Of a DNA stretch of 49,548 nt, positions 8,901 through 16,180 are shown piece after piece. Every line of letters begins with the position of its first letter. The first letter of the stretch is position 1. Below the pieces are notes generated by a model that saw nothing but the letters and a program-made list of their open reading frames with translations, did not search any database and had not been told where the DNA came from. The stretch spans positions 1-49,548 of the forward strand of contig JAHEFT010000005.1 of the NCBI GenBank assembly GCA_024640025.1, given 5' to 3'. The translations under genes and the position numbers were made by a program. The DNA comes from Chromatiales bacterium. GTDB taxonomy: Bacteria; Pseudomonadota; Gammaproteobacteria; Xanthomonadales; SZUA-36.

Positions 8901-8929
8901 CCGGGAACGATTGGAGAGGCTTGCGCTAA
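5915..8929 (+). CDS. Exported BNR/VPS10-type beta-propeller protein
   Basis: 1004-residue protein with an N-terminal signal peptide (about 1-29, hydrophobic ALSCLLFTVG core). A long series of BNR/Asp-box repeats follows, visible as S-x-D-G-G-x-x-W (YRSTDGGENW, FRTEDAGKSW, YRSIDGGRSW, YRSEDGGNHW, FRSTDGGQSW, VSFDDGASW). Together they make one or two sortilin/VPS10-like propellers (about 40-730). A C-terminal region (770-1000) contains a beta domain and a helical stretch, as in large VPS10-like proteins of Proteobacteria and Bacteroidetes often labelled glycosyl hydrolase. No catalytic residues of a known glycosidase family could be assigned, so enzymatic activity is uncertain. The ATG follows a CCGGAG ribosome site. 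The regulator gene starts 50 bases downstream. A decayed gene of a related propeller family lies at the other end of the window. Confidence 0.9.
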   Translation: MKARTYSLQKIPHVLLALSCLLFTVGSWGAVPEASYSDLHWRLVGPFRGGWATAVAGHPDKATTFYFGSADGGVWKTENAGATWRPLFEQQGSASIGALALAPGNPEVIWVGTGQIQQRWDIVDGDGVYRSTDGGENWQHVGLGDTRHIGDLWVDPSNDEIAVVAALGHVFGPNRERGLFRTEDAGKSWDQVLYVDDTTGAADIAHNEDTPNILYASLWQVQRHPWLDYFQPTVGGNSSIYRSIDGGRSWLPVGGAGLPDSLMGRIEIAVAPGNGAQRIWASVEAVEGSGLYRSEDGGNHWALVNGDASLAGNYMGWLTADPQDANTVWAGGQPLRRSTDGGETFFIVRSSPGGDDYHALWIDPRNTDRMITGADQGAVVTFNGGESWSSWYNQPTGQFYRVAVDNGFPYRIYSGQQDSGTVSIASRSDYGRISFRDWNPVGGDERDGDVPDPLDANIVYGAGLGGRISRWDARTAQVQNVSPWPVSSYARNPREVLYRYDWITPLAISAAPPHAMYTAAQVLFRSTDGGQSWQTISPDLSGIETGTEGCTDDAPVERATDCGYGTLFAVAPSPLQDGLVWVGTNNGLVHLTSNGGADWLDVTPPGLEDWSKISLIDASSIDPDTAYIAIDRHRLDDFTPRAYVTHDAGRTWREIGHGLPDGAYLKVVREDPEYKGLLYAGTSRGVHVSFDDGASWQSLQLNLPTTGVNDLLVHEDDLVIATQGRALWVLDSIAPLRLLATAPDMTQPQLATPEPAVRLRFNQNKDTPLPPEEPTGENPPAGAVLDYILPADFSGPVRFEVLAADGSVIRSFDSDKIPTQAKARIYFADTWLGEPKALPASAGHHRFIWNLRYEPPGTLESMYSIAAVPGKPTPILPEGAFVLPGSYSVRLSAGDRVITKTLEVTPDPRVYVSQEDLAALLKFQQQVAAVLARAIALHEEIEAANEEARSASMASTPRNVARALTSLAIDLEHADAPPTSSQRELLDYETIRLEQAGNDWRGLR

Positions 8930-8967
8930 GTCGACAATGGTTTGTAACGCAGAATCCTGAATCCTCT

Positions 8968-8980
8968 TATAATCCCATCG
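8968..8980 (+). promoter_or_regulatory. Candidate -10 box for a leaderless regulator transcript
   Basis: A perfect TATAAT occurs at 8968-8973, just after the BNR gene stop. Standard spacing puts transcription start at about 8980, exactly the GTG chosen as start of the winged-helix regulator, which has no upstream Shine-Dalgarno. The -35 match is poor (TTGTAA at 8942-8947 with a 20-base spacer), so the promoter is only a candidate. Confidence 0.4.
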
Positions 8981-10923
8981 TGAACAGCAATATTCGGCGA
9001 GGCTTTCAACTGGGGGATTGGCGCGTCATCCCCGACCGGGGACTGCTCAAAGGAGCGGACGGGCAGGTGCACCTCGAACCCAAGGTCATGGAAGTGCTGG
9101 TTTGCCTTGCCCGGCATCAGGACAAGGTCGTCAAGCGTGACGAACTGATCAACGAGGTTTGGGGCGGCACACCGGTTACCGACGAAGTCCTTTCCCGTGC
9201 CGTATCGGTCCTTCGAACCAGCCTTGGTGATGACCGGATGAAACCGTTGTTTATCCAGACACTGCCCAAGGTCGGGTATCGCCTCTTGATGCCGGTAACT
9301 CCGCTTGCTGATGCCAGCGCTGCAAACAACTCCGACCGGAGCATTATCAACAAGTGGGCCGCAGTACCGGCCGCGATCCTGATCATGGCGGGCGCACTGG
9401 CTTACTGGTTGTGGCCGGTTGACGTAGTGGATCCGCGCTCACCGGCCGCGTTTGCCCAGATATCGGACTGGTTTGATTTCCTGGCCGAAGAGAAGGCGGG
9501 AACGGGGGGCGCAACTTCTATCGCTGTACTGCCGTTCGAAAACCTGAGTGAAAACAACAGCAGCGACTTCTTCAGCGATGGCCTGACCGACGAACTGACT
9601 GTCTCGCTGAGCAAGGTAAGGGGCCTGAAGGTGGTTGCCCGGCGGTCTTCCTACAGCTTCAAGAATCGCACGGCAGATGTTCCAACCATTGGCAGGCTAC
9701 TTAACGTTGATGCCGTTTTTGAGGGCACCATCCGGCAGGATGGCGAACAGTTACGCATCAACGCCCAACTGAGCAATGTGAGTGATGGCTACCTGATCTG
9801 GTCGGACAGTTTTGAATGTGCGGCAGCTGACATCTTCAACATGCAGGAAAGCATGGCGACTGCAGTTGCAGAAGCTTTGCGTGGTCATTTCACCGGGGGC
9901 AGCCTGCAAATTCCGCTGGTTGAAGAGGCTCCGCCAGACATGGAGGCCTACCAGCTTTACCTGGTTAACGGAAATTTCCTCTGGAAATTGCGCGGTGAAC
10001 AACCATTGCGCAAGAGTATCGAACTATACCGCCAGGCCCTGGCGATAGATCCGGGATTTTCACGGGCCTACATCGGCCTGGCCAATTCACTGGTGCTGCT
10101 TCCCTTTTATTCCCTCGAGCCGATGGAGGAGATTTTTCAGGAGGTAGACGAGATCCTGGCAAACCACCAGTTCAGTGATGATCGTGAGCTTGGCGAAGTG
10201 GAAGCCATTCATGCCTTTATGGCCTACCATCGCTGGCAGTGGATAGAGGCCGAAGAACGTTTTCGCCGGGCACTCGCACTGGCCCCCGACAGCCCCAATG
10301 TTTACGTCTGGTATTCCCAGCACCTTTCCTATGTCGGGCGCAGGAAAGACAGTCTGGAAGCGGCCAAACGCGCGCGGGAACTCGATGAAATTTCCCCGGT
10401 GATCAATGATCGCCTCGGCGTTGCTTATCTCTGGGAAAACGACAACGTCCGTGCCGCTGAACATTTTGCGATTGGCGCGCAGCTTGGATTCCAGAACGTC
10501 ATCAATCCCGCGTACATGATCCTGTTGTTGCGCCTTGAGCGCTATGATGAATTCAGGTCAGTCATGGCCGCTTTTCACCGCGGGACGCCGGCCTCTCCGG
10601 ACTGGTTGATTGAAAATGCGGACACGGTATTCCTGAAGGAAAACCGTAAAATGGCGCTGGAATTGGCACTGCAGGCACGACAGGAAGGACGCTTCGGCCT
10701 GTCGGGACTGGAGTTCGGCTTATGGGTGCTGATTGGCGCCAACGACCAGGCATACGCAAACTTTACTGCTTTGCAGAATTCGGCGCCGCAATACCTCCAG
10801 TTAGAGGTAGTTTTCATCGAGGAGGCCCGGGATTTCCGGGAAGATTCCCGCTTCAGGAACCTGGCGAGGGAGATCGGCTGGGAAGAATACTGGAATAAAT
10901 ATGGCGGGCCGGATAAAGATTAA
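8980..10923 (+). CDS. CadC-like membrane winged-helix regulator with TPRs
   Basis: 647 residues from GTG 8980. The DNA-binding OmpR/PhoB-type winged helix spans about 10-105 (VHLEPKVMEVLVCLARH, then VLSRAVSVLRTSLGDD and LPKVGYRLL). One membrane helix follows (about 128-146, ending YWLWPV). Residues 175-290 form a FlgO/TolB-N-like domain (SIAVLPFENLS, FSDGLTDEL, VVARRSSYSF, VFEGTIRQ, GYLIWSDSF), and the rest is tetratricopeptide repeats. Such proteins sit in the inner membrane with the DNA-binding domain in the cytoplasm. A longer reading frame beginning with TTG at 8911 overlaps the preceding gene but adds 23 residues unlike the family. The target genes are unknown; the adjacent BNR gene and the TRAP operon 148 bases downstream are candidates by position only. 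Confidence 0.9.
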   Translation: MNSNIRRGFQLGDWRVIPDRGLLKGADGQVHLEPKVMEVLVCLARHQDKVVKRDELINEVWGGTPVTDEVLSRAVSVLRTSLGDDRMKPLFIQTLPKVGYRLLMPVTPLADASAANNSDRSIINKWAAVPAAILIMAGALAYWLWPVDVVDPRSPAAFAQISDWFDFLAEEKAGTGGATSIAVLPFENLSENNSSDFFSDGLTDELTVSLSKVRGLKVVARRSSYSFKNRTADVPTIGRLLNVDAVFEGTIRQDGEQLRINAQLSNVSDGYLIWSDSFECAAADIFNMQESMATAVAEALRGHFTGGSLQIPLVEEAPPDMEAYQLYLVNGNFLWKLRGEQPLRKSIELYRQALAIDPGFSRAYIGLANSLVLLPFYSLEPMEEIFQEVDEILANHQFSDDRELGEVEAIHAFMAYHRWQWIEAEERFRRALALAPDSPNVYVWYSQHLSYVGRRKDSLEAAKRARELDEISPVINDRLGVAYLWENDNVRAAEHFAIGAQLGFQNVINPAYMILLLRLERYDEFRSVMAAFHRGTPASPDWLIENADTVFLKENRKMALELALQARQEGRFGLSGLEFGLWVLIGANDQAYANFTALQNSAPQYLQLEVVFIEEARDFREDSRFRNLAREIGWEEYWNKYGGPDKD

Positions 10924-11071
10924 ATATTTATTTTCAATACGTTACGCAATAATAAACGTTTTCCTAAGACCCCTTCACAAAATTATCGAAAAAAATCACC
11001 TTTTCATCATGTGATCGCTCTCCTGTTCGCACAAGCTTCATCCCATCGAAGCCATATCCTGGGAGTGCGAA

Positions 11072-11986
11072 ATGAACCAGCTGTCAATTCCGGCCCTGTT
11101 ACTGAGCTGCTTTTTCTGTCTGGGCGGATGCTCGGTCAGGCAGATCGCCATTTCCAAACTGGGCGATTCGCTGGCCGAAAGCGGGAGTGTCTACGCTTCT
11201 GACAACGACATGGAATTGGTGGGCGCGGCGCTGCCGTTCAGCCTCAAAACCATCGAGGGCCTGCTGGTCGAGGTTCCCAACCATAAGGCGTTGCTGGTAA
11301 CTGCCGCCAGTGGCTTTACGCAGTACAGCTACGTCTATGTCGATCTCGAATCCATGGAGCTTGAGCCGACCGACCCGGCACGTGCGGCAGAACTGAAACT
11401 GCGGGCAAAGAATCTCTACCTTCGCGGCAGGGCCTATGCCCTGCGGGCCGTCGAGCTGACGCGGCAGGATTTCATTCACGGGCTCCGTGATGACCCCGAA
11501 TCCACGCTCTCGGTATTCACAAAGGACAACATCCCCGAGCTTTACTGGTTGTCCCTGTCCTGGGCCGCGGCGATAAGTTCCGACAAGTCCGACATGGAAA
11601 TGGTCGCCGACCTCAACCTCATTGACCCCATCATGCACAGATGCCTCGAACTGGATGAAAGTTATGACCAGGGCGCATTGCACGAATTCATGATCTCTTA
11701 CCAGGGGGAGCGTTCGCCCATGCAAGGCGGAGGGACTTCCCTGGCCCGTGAACACTATGAAAGGGCCATGGAATTGTCCGGCGACATCCGGATCAACTCA
11801 CTGGTTTCCCTGGCGGATTCGGTCTCAATCGGCGAACAAAACCATGCTGAATTCGAATGGGCGCTGCAACAAGCCCTGGCTTTCGACGTGAACGTTTACC
11901 CGCCATACCGCCTTGCCAACCTGGTCTCGCAGAAACGTGCGCGCCTGCTGCTTTCCCGTTCAGACGACTATTTCCTGGAGGACTGA
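11072..11986 (+). CDS. TRAP transporter TatT-type lipoprotein component
   Basis: 304-residue lipoprotein: the signal sequence ends in the lipobox LGGC (Cys20), predicting attachment to a membrane on the periplasmic side. The mature part is alpha-helical and TPR-like. It matches the TRAP T-component family by its features: helix pairs such as LKLRAKNLYLRGRAYALRAVEL (read across 111-132), the PELYWLSLSWAAAI segment, and the closing DYFLED. TatT proteins, known from Treponema, form trimers that bind the substrate-binding protein of associated TRAP transporters. The ATG at 11072 has a good GGGAG site. The next gene, a DctP-type binding protein, begins 4 bases after its stop, with its ribosome site (GGAGG) inside the end of this gene, so the two are translationally linked. 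The upstream 148 bases are AT-rich and probably hold the operon promoter, though no convincing hexamers were found. Confidence 0.9.
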   Translation: MNQLSIPALLLSCFFCLGGCSVRQIAISKLGDSLAESGSVYASDNDMELVGAALPFSLKTIEGLLVEVPNHKALLVTAASGFTQYSYVYVDLESMELEPTDPARAAELKLRAKNLYLRGRAYALRAVELTRQDFIHGLRDDPESTLSVFTKDNIPELYWLSLSWAAAISSDKSDMEMVADLNLIDPIMHRCLELDESYDQGALHEFMISYQGERSPMQGGGTSLAREHYERAMELSGDIRINSLVSLADSVSIGEQNHAEFEWALQQALAFDVNVYPPYRLANLVSQKRARLLLSRSDDYFLED

Positions 11987-11990
11987 TCCG

Positions 11991-13004
11991 ATGTTATTAC
12001 ACACCTGCAAATTGATTACCGCGTTGTTATTCATTCTGTTTTCATTGGACTCGGCTGCCGAGGTCGTCATCAAGATGGCAACCGTCGCACCCAAGGATTC
12101 CGTCTGGCACGAGAACCTGAAGAAGGTGGATGAACGCTGGAATCTTGCCACCAATGGCCAGGTCAGGTTACGGATCTATGCGGGCACGCTGGGAGATGAA
12201 GACGATATCCTGCGCCGCGTCCGCGTGGGCCAGCTGGATGCCGCAGCGATATCGACGGCAGGCCTCAGCTCTATCGACTCCGCAACCCAGGCCATGCACA
12301 TTCCCCTGGCATTTGTCAGCAACGAGGAAATGGAATACGTCAGGGACGGGATCGCGGTGCAACTGGAGCCCGTGCTGGCGGCCAAGGGCTTCAAAGTCAT
12401 TGCATGGGGTGAAGTGGGCTGGGTGCATTTTTTCACCAAAAACCCGGTGGCCACGCCGGATGATCTGCGTAAAGAGAAACTCTTTGTCTGGTCGAACGGC
12501 GATTCGTCGGAGGGAGAAAAACTATGGCAGAACCTCGGATTCAATACCGTTTCATTGTCATCCATTGACATTATGCCTGCATTACAGACAGGCATGATCT
12601 CCGCCTACCAGGCCCCTCCGCTAATGGCGCTTGCAAACCAATGGTTTCCGTTTACGCCCTATATGACGGACCTGAAATGGGCGCCGCTGACCGGCGCCAC
12701 CATCATCACGGAAAGCGCCTGGAACAAGGTTCCAGAGCAATTCCGGCAGGAATTGATGCGCATCACGAATGCAGAAGCTGTTCATCTTCAGAAAGCCGTA
12801 CGGGAGCTTGAACGGGAAGCAACAGCTGCCATGGTCGAGCGGGGCATGAAAATCGTGCCGGTGGACCAGGCAGCCAGGAATGCCTGGCAGGCTACTGTGG
12901 AGGCTGTCTATCCACAGATTCGCGGCCCAGTTGTTCCCGCCAGGTATTTTGATGAATCCATCAGGCTGCGCGATGAATACCGCAGCCTGCATGCGGCCAA
13001 ATAG
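11991..13004 (+). CDS. dctP: TRAP transporter solute-binding protein (DctP family)
   Basis: 337-residue periplasmic protein. The ATG at 11991 follows GGAGG at 11977-11981. Residues 1-22 are a signal peptide (ITALLFILFSLDSAA); the mature protein starts with the typical VVIKMATVAPKDSVWH strand-helix of DctP proteins. Family hallmarks include VRLRIYAGTLGDEDDILRRV (56-75 region), GQLDAAAIS, the hinge segment GEVGWVHFFTKNPV, SIDIMPALQTGMI and the long C-terminal helix around EAVHLQKAVRELEREA. DctP proteins deliver carboxylates or related small acids to the DctQM permease, which uses a sodium gradient. The partner TatT lipoprotein and the fused permease flank it on the same strand. The ligand cannot be decided from sequence; the cluster is of the TatT-associated TRAP class, where a hydrophobic or unusual ligand has been suggested. 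Confidence 0.93.
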   Translation: MLLHTCKLITALLFILFSLDSAAEVVIKMATVAPKDSVWHENLKKVDERWNLATNGQVRLRIYAGTLGDEDDILRRVRVGQLDAAAISTAGLSSIDSATQAMHIPLAFVSNEEMEYVRDGIAVQLEPVLAAKGFKVIAWGEVGWVHFFTKNPVATPDDLRKEKLFVWSNGDSSEGEKLWQNLGFNTVSLSSIDIMPALQTGMISAYQAPPLMALANQWFPFTPYMTDLKWAPLTGATIITESAWNKVPEQFRQELMRITNAEAVHLQKAVRELEREATAAMVERGMKIVPVDQAARNAWQATVEAVYPQIRGPVVPARYFDESIRLRDEYRSLHAAK

Positions 13005-13020
13005 GGTGAGCGCCTCGGTC

Positions 13021-14835
13021 ATGCATACCTCGATGATGCTCTACCGGCGACATAAATACGGCTTTATCGTCATTGCTGCAGCCGTCATGTTACTGATTAT
13101 CGTGTCGCTGCCCCTGCTGGAAATGGTCAGCCGGCCCCTGTTCGGGCAGGGAATTCCCGGATCCATAAACTATGTAAGGCATGCCACCCTCTGGTTCGGC
13201 TATCTTGGTGCGGTCGTGGCTGCCAAAAAGAGCAGGCATATCTCGCTGGGTGTTTCATCATTACTGGCCGGACGCAGCAAAACCCTGGCGGAAATGATCG
13301 CTCATACCCTGGCAACTGTGACTTGCCTGGTGCTTGCGAAAGCGGCACTGGACATGGCGATTGCCGAGAGCTCCTCCGAAGTGTTGCTGGGCGGAATAAT
13401 TCCGTTGTGGCTTGCGCAATCCGTCATGCCGGTCAGCTTTTTCCTGCTGGCCTACCGTTATTCGCAGCAATTAATGCAGGTGGTCAGCTGGGCCGGGCTG
13501 ATTGCGCTAAGCCTTGCAGTACTGGCTATCGGGTACTTCGTCGATTTTGGCAGCGGCTATGCCCTGCCCGCCGGGTTATTGGTCATCCTGGTGGCCACGT
13601 TGGCGGGGACACCGATCTACATCGTGCTGGGCAGCCTGGCAGCTCTGCTGTTTGCCACCGACGGCATACCGCTGGCGTCAATCTCGGTTGAGGCCTACCG
13701 TATTGCATCAAACCCGATACTGCCCACGATCCCATTGTTCACGCTGGCGGGAACGGTCCTGGCGGCAGGCAAGGCCTCTTCCCGGCTGGTGCGGCTGTTC
13801 GAAGCCTGGTTTGGCTGGATGCCGGGAGGATCAGCCATCGCGGCGATATTGGTTTGTGCGTTTTTCACCACTTTTACCGGTGGATCAGGTGTCACCATCC
13901 TGGCCCTGGGCGGGCTGATGCTTCCAATATTGATCAAGCAGCGCTATACCGAAAATTTCTCGCTGGGAGTACTGACCTCTTCCGGAAGCCTTGGCATCCT
14001 GTTGCCACCGAGCCTGCTGGTCATTCTCTATGGAGTGGCGTCCCACACACCCATTAACCAGTTGTTCATTGCGGGCGTGGTTCCGGGCCTGTTGCTGATC
14101 CTGATGACGTCGGCTTACGCCATTTACAAAGCCAGGTCGGCACGGTCTGAACGCAGAAAATTCAACTTGCGTGAGGCGCTTCGTACGCTGAACGAATCGA
14201 AATGGGAAGTGATGCTCCCCGCAGGCGTTTTGTACGGCATTTTTTCCGGCATTGCGACGCTCGTGGAAGTTGCCGCCGCCGCCGCCGCATATACCCTGGT
14301 CACTGAATTACTCATCCATCGTGACGTGAATTTTTCCACCGACCTGGGCGATATATTGAAAGAATGCGCCATACTGGTCGGCGGCATAAAGATCATACTC
14401 GCCTCCGCCATGGGCCTGACGAGTTACCTGATATATGCCGATATACCATCCATGGCGGCCGACCTGATTTTGTCCGTCACCGACTCGCCCCTGCTGTTCC
14501 TGCTGGCCCTGAATGCCGCACTTCTGGTGGCCGGCTGCCTGTTGGACGTTATTTCCGCGATCGTGGTGGTAGTGCCGCTGATGTTGCCGGTAGCCGCCGC
14601 TTTTGGTGTTGATCCAATACATCTGGGCATCATTTTCCTGGCAAACATGGAACTGGGTTACCTGACGCCCCCGGTAGGCATGAACCTTTACCTGGCCTCA
14701 TTCCGGTTTGACAAGCCGATGATGTCTGTCTTCCGGGCCGCCCTGCCCTTTTTCCTGATCAACCTGATAGCCGTGCTGGTCATCACCTACGTGCCGGCGA
14801 TTTCAGTGGGTGTTGTACGATGGTTCGGGCCTTGA
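13021..14835 (+). CDS. dctM: Fused DctQ-DctM TRAP transporter permease
   Basis: 604-residue polytopic inner-membrane protein. The ATG at 13021 (MHTSMMLYRR) is chosen because GGGTGAG lies about ten bases upstream; earlier in-frame starts lie inside the dctP gene. Residues 1-165 form a four-helix DctQ-like small subunit (SLPLLEMVSRPLFGQGIPG, then ATLWFGYLGAVVAAKKSRHISLG in the second helix region). From about 175 the DctM large subunit follows, with the diagnostic IPLFTLAGTVLAAGKASSRL, FFTTFTGGSGVTILALGG, GSLGILLPPSLLVILYG and MELGYLTPPVGMNLYLAS segments, giving about 12 more helices. DctM is the sodium-coupled transport channel. Q-M fusions are known in TRAP families and make this operon complete with three genes. 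Its 3' end overlaps, in antisense, the end of the decayed LysM gene. Confidence 0.92.
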   Translation: MHTSMMLYRRHKYGFIVIAAAVMLLIIVSLPLLEMVSRPLFGQGIPGSINYVRHATLWFGYLGAVVAAKKSRHISLGVSSLLAGRSKTLAEMIAHTLATVTCLVLAKAALDMAIAESSSEVLLGGIIPLWLAQSVMPVSFFLLAYRYSQQLMQVVSWAGLIALSLAVLAIGYFVDFGSGYALPAGLLVILVATLAGTPIYIVLGSLAALLFATDGIPLASISVEAYRIASNPILPTIPLFTLAGTVLAAGKASSRLVRLFEAWFGWMPGGSAIAAILVCAFFTTFTGGSGVTILALGGLMLPILIKQRYTENFSLGVLTSSGSLGILLPPSLLVILYGVASHTPINQLFIAGVVPGLLLILMTSAYAIYKARSARSERRKFNLREALRTLNESKWEVMLPAGVLYGIFSGIATLVEVAAAAAAYTLVTELLIHRDVNFSTDLGDILKECAILVGGIKIILASAMGLTSYLIYADIPSMAADLILSVTDSPLLFLLALNAALLVAGCLLDVISAIVVVVPLMLPVAAAFGVDPIHLGIIFLANMELGYLTPPVGMNLYLASFRFDKPMMSVFRAALPFFLINLIAVLVITYVPAISVGVVRWFGP

Positions 14836-14999
14836 TTACGGCAGATCACAAGTATGTCTTCCACCGTGACATTGTACGTGCCCGCAATGGTCTTGATACT
14901 GTCCCCCTCGACCACCGTGTAAGCGATAGCTTCATCAGCCTGGACATTCCAGGCGCCCCGGGGCGGCGACCGCTTCCACGATAGCGATCAGTCGTTCAT
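14787..14999 (-). pseudogene. Small LysM-protein gene remnant with early stop
   Basis: Read on the minus strand, ATG at 14997-14999 has a near-perfect Shine-Dalgarno (AAAGGAGG, 15007-15014), but the fourth codon is TGA. The same frame then stays open to TAG at 14787 and encodes a clear LysM-like stretch (AYTVVEGDSIKTIAGTYNVT, then VEDILVICRN). Between codon 4 and about codon 16 a shifted frame reads LIAIVEAVAAPG, which looks like a signal-peptide core. Two opposite single-base changes, near 14990 and near 14960, would therefore restore one exported LysM protein of about 70 residues. This suggests a recently broken cell-wall-binding protein, or a sequencing error. It lies just downstream of the small exported protein gene and its end overlaps dctM in antisense. 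Confidence 0.55.
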
Positions 15000-15006
15000 T
15001 TCTAAT

Positions 15007-15014
15007 CCTCCTTT
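15007..15014 (-). promoter_or_regulatory. Strong ribosome binding site before a broken start
   Basis: AAAGGAGG on the minus strand, seven bases upstream of the ATG at 14999. It overlaps the TAA stop of the 70-residue exported protein gene. It is one of the best Shine-Dalgarno sites in the window, yet drives only a three-codon frame (Met-Asn-Asp-stop), supporting the view that the LysM gene behind it was once translated. Confidence 0.6.
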
Positions 15015-15225
15015 AACAGTTATAAACACCCACTGCGCAACGCCGTACGGTGCGACGCCCCACACCAGCTACACTCACGGGTGTCAATGGACGGCCAACC
15101 CGGGCTTCCACAGTCGGTATCGCGCTTTGAACACCAGGGACCGCTAATTGTGACCCGATTTCAGCGCCCACAAAAACAAGGGTGGCGACTATCGCCAGAA
15201 TTCCCAATCTCTTAAAAAAGCTCAT
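15013..15225 (-). CDS. Small exported or membrane-anchored protein, unknown function
   Basis: 70-residue protein whose N-terminus (MSFFKRLGILAIVATLVFVG) is a signal peptide or single membrane helix. The short mature part is Val/Arg-rich and ends in GRRTVRRCAVGVYNC with two cysteines. Its ATG overlaps the TGA stop of the DUF2092 gene (ATGA) and follows a GAAGGAG site, so it is translated with that gene. I do not recognise a named family; small exported proteins with C-terminal RRT/VRR patterns often accompany DUF2092-type genes, which supports a functional pairing but not a function. The LysM remnant follows 13 bases downstream, so the three made up one transcription unit. Confidence 0.7.
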   Translation of the reverse strand: MSFFKRLGILAIVATLVFVGAEIGSQLAVPGVQSAIPTVEARVGRPLTPVSVAGVGRRTVRRCAVGVYNC

Positions 15226-16031
15226 TCGGATTCTCCTTCATCTACCACGAATATTTCCGGCAAATCTCCCGAACCCTTGAGGTCCTGCAGGTCGACTGGC
15301 CGGGCTTCGGTTATGTTCCTGAAGCTGAAATCGAGGGCGGCAACTTCATCTCCAGCCTTCCAGTTACGTACCTGGATGCTGTACTGAGGGCCGCCGGCAA
15401 CCTGCTTCGAAGTGATGACAAAGCGGCAGGGATAGGGCGTTTCTCCCTGTGCGATCCAGATCTGCCAGTCGACCTCCTCGGCCCTGAACGCCAGCGAATC
15501 GCATTCAATGCCGCCGATCACGCCACTACCCAGGTCCTTGACGTCCACGACACCTTTCATCAGTGCGTCATACGAATTGGGCAACAGCAAATCCGCCGCT
15601 GGAAGCGGCCGGTGGTACGTGTCTTTCAATTCGTCAATGAGGTGGGCAACCGAACCGGGGATTTCAATCTGTGTATACACATTCAGATTCTTGCCGAACA
15701 CGGTCAACGTCTTGCCATCGAAGATCATCTCGGAATCGGTGAAACCACCTGAACGCATGGCGTGCACCTTGTCGGGCCGGCTGAGCGTGAGGGCGCCTGA
15801 GCTCGCAATCCCGATCACCTGGTTTTCAGGCGTCACGATCTCCAGATTGGCGTCGTATTCAAACGAAAAAGATTGTTGTGCCGCCATGTAATCCGACATG
15901 GACTTGAGTATACGTTTTGCATCCGCTTCATCGGCGCCGGCAGTTGAAGATCCAACGACCATCACGGAGGCCATGCCGACAGCGAATATCGTTCGTGCCA
16001 CTGGTCGAATGAGTTGAGAAGTCTTGAACAT
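15222..16031 (-). CDS. DUF2092-family periplasmic protein
   Basis: 269-residue exported protein with a signal peptide (about 1-33, VGMASVMVVGSSTAGA). The mature part fits DUF2092, a family with a LolA/LppX-like half-barrel. It starts with an ADEADAKRILKSMSDYMA helix and continues with FSFEYDANLEIV, SGALTLSRPDKVHAMRSGG, MIFDGKTLTVFGKNLNVYTQ, LIDELKD, PLPAADLLLPN and DWQIWIAQGETPYPCRFVIT. Related folds carry hydrophobic ligands such as lipids across the periplasm, but no ligand is established for this family. The two cysteines (in IECDSL and PYPCRF) may pair. The gene has an AGGTGA site before ATG 16029-16031. A 149-base gap separates it from the MscS gene upstream, with no convincing terminator or promoter seen. 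The following small exported gene overlaps it by 4 bases. Confidence 0.88.
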   Translation of the reverse strand: MFKTSQLIRPVARTIFAVGMASVMVVGSSTAGADEADAKRILKSMSDYMAAQQSFSFEYDANLEIVTPENQVIGIASSGALTLSRPDKVHAMRSGGFTDSEMIFDGKTLTVFGKNLNVYTQIEIPGSVAHLIDELKDTYHRPLPAADLLLPNSYDALMKGVVDVKDLGSGVIGGIECDSLAFRAEEVDWQIWIAQGETPYPCRFVITSKQVAGGPQYSIQVRNWKAGDEVAALDFSFRNITEARPVDLQDLKGSGDLPEIFVVDEGESE

Positions 16032-16180
16032 AGGGATTCACCTTCTTTTTGAACGGAGGAGCCGCGCCTGGGATCCTCGGGGAACCTTGAGTGTATGCCT
16101 GTGCGGCATGTCAGTAAACGGCCTGGCGGGCGGCCTTCGTGGTTGACCTGGCCGGGATCGAGAAATAGTCTATTCGATCA

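Noticed and set aside
12880-13020. In-frame extension of the TRAP permease inside the dctP gene
   Set aside because: The added residues are not hydrophobic or DctQ-like and have no ribosome site; the ATG at 13021 fits better.
14988-14990. TGA in the LysM frame as a selenocysteine codon
   Set aside because: It is the fourth codon, no SECIS-like hairpin is seen downstream and LysM proteins do not use selenocysteine; a broken gene explains it better.
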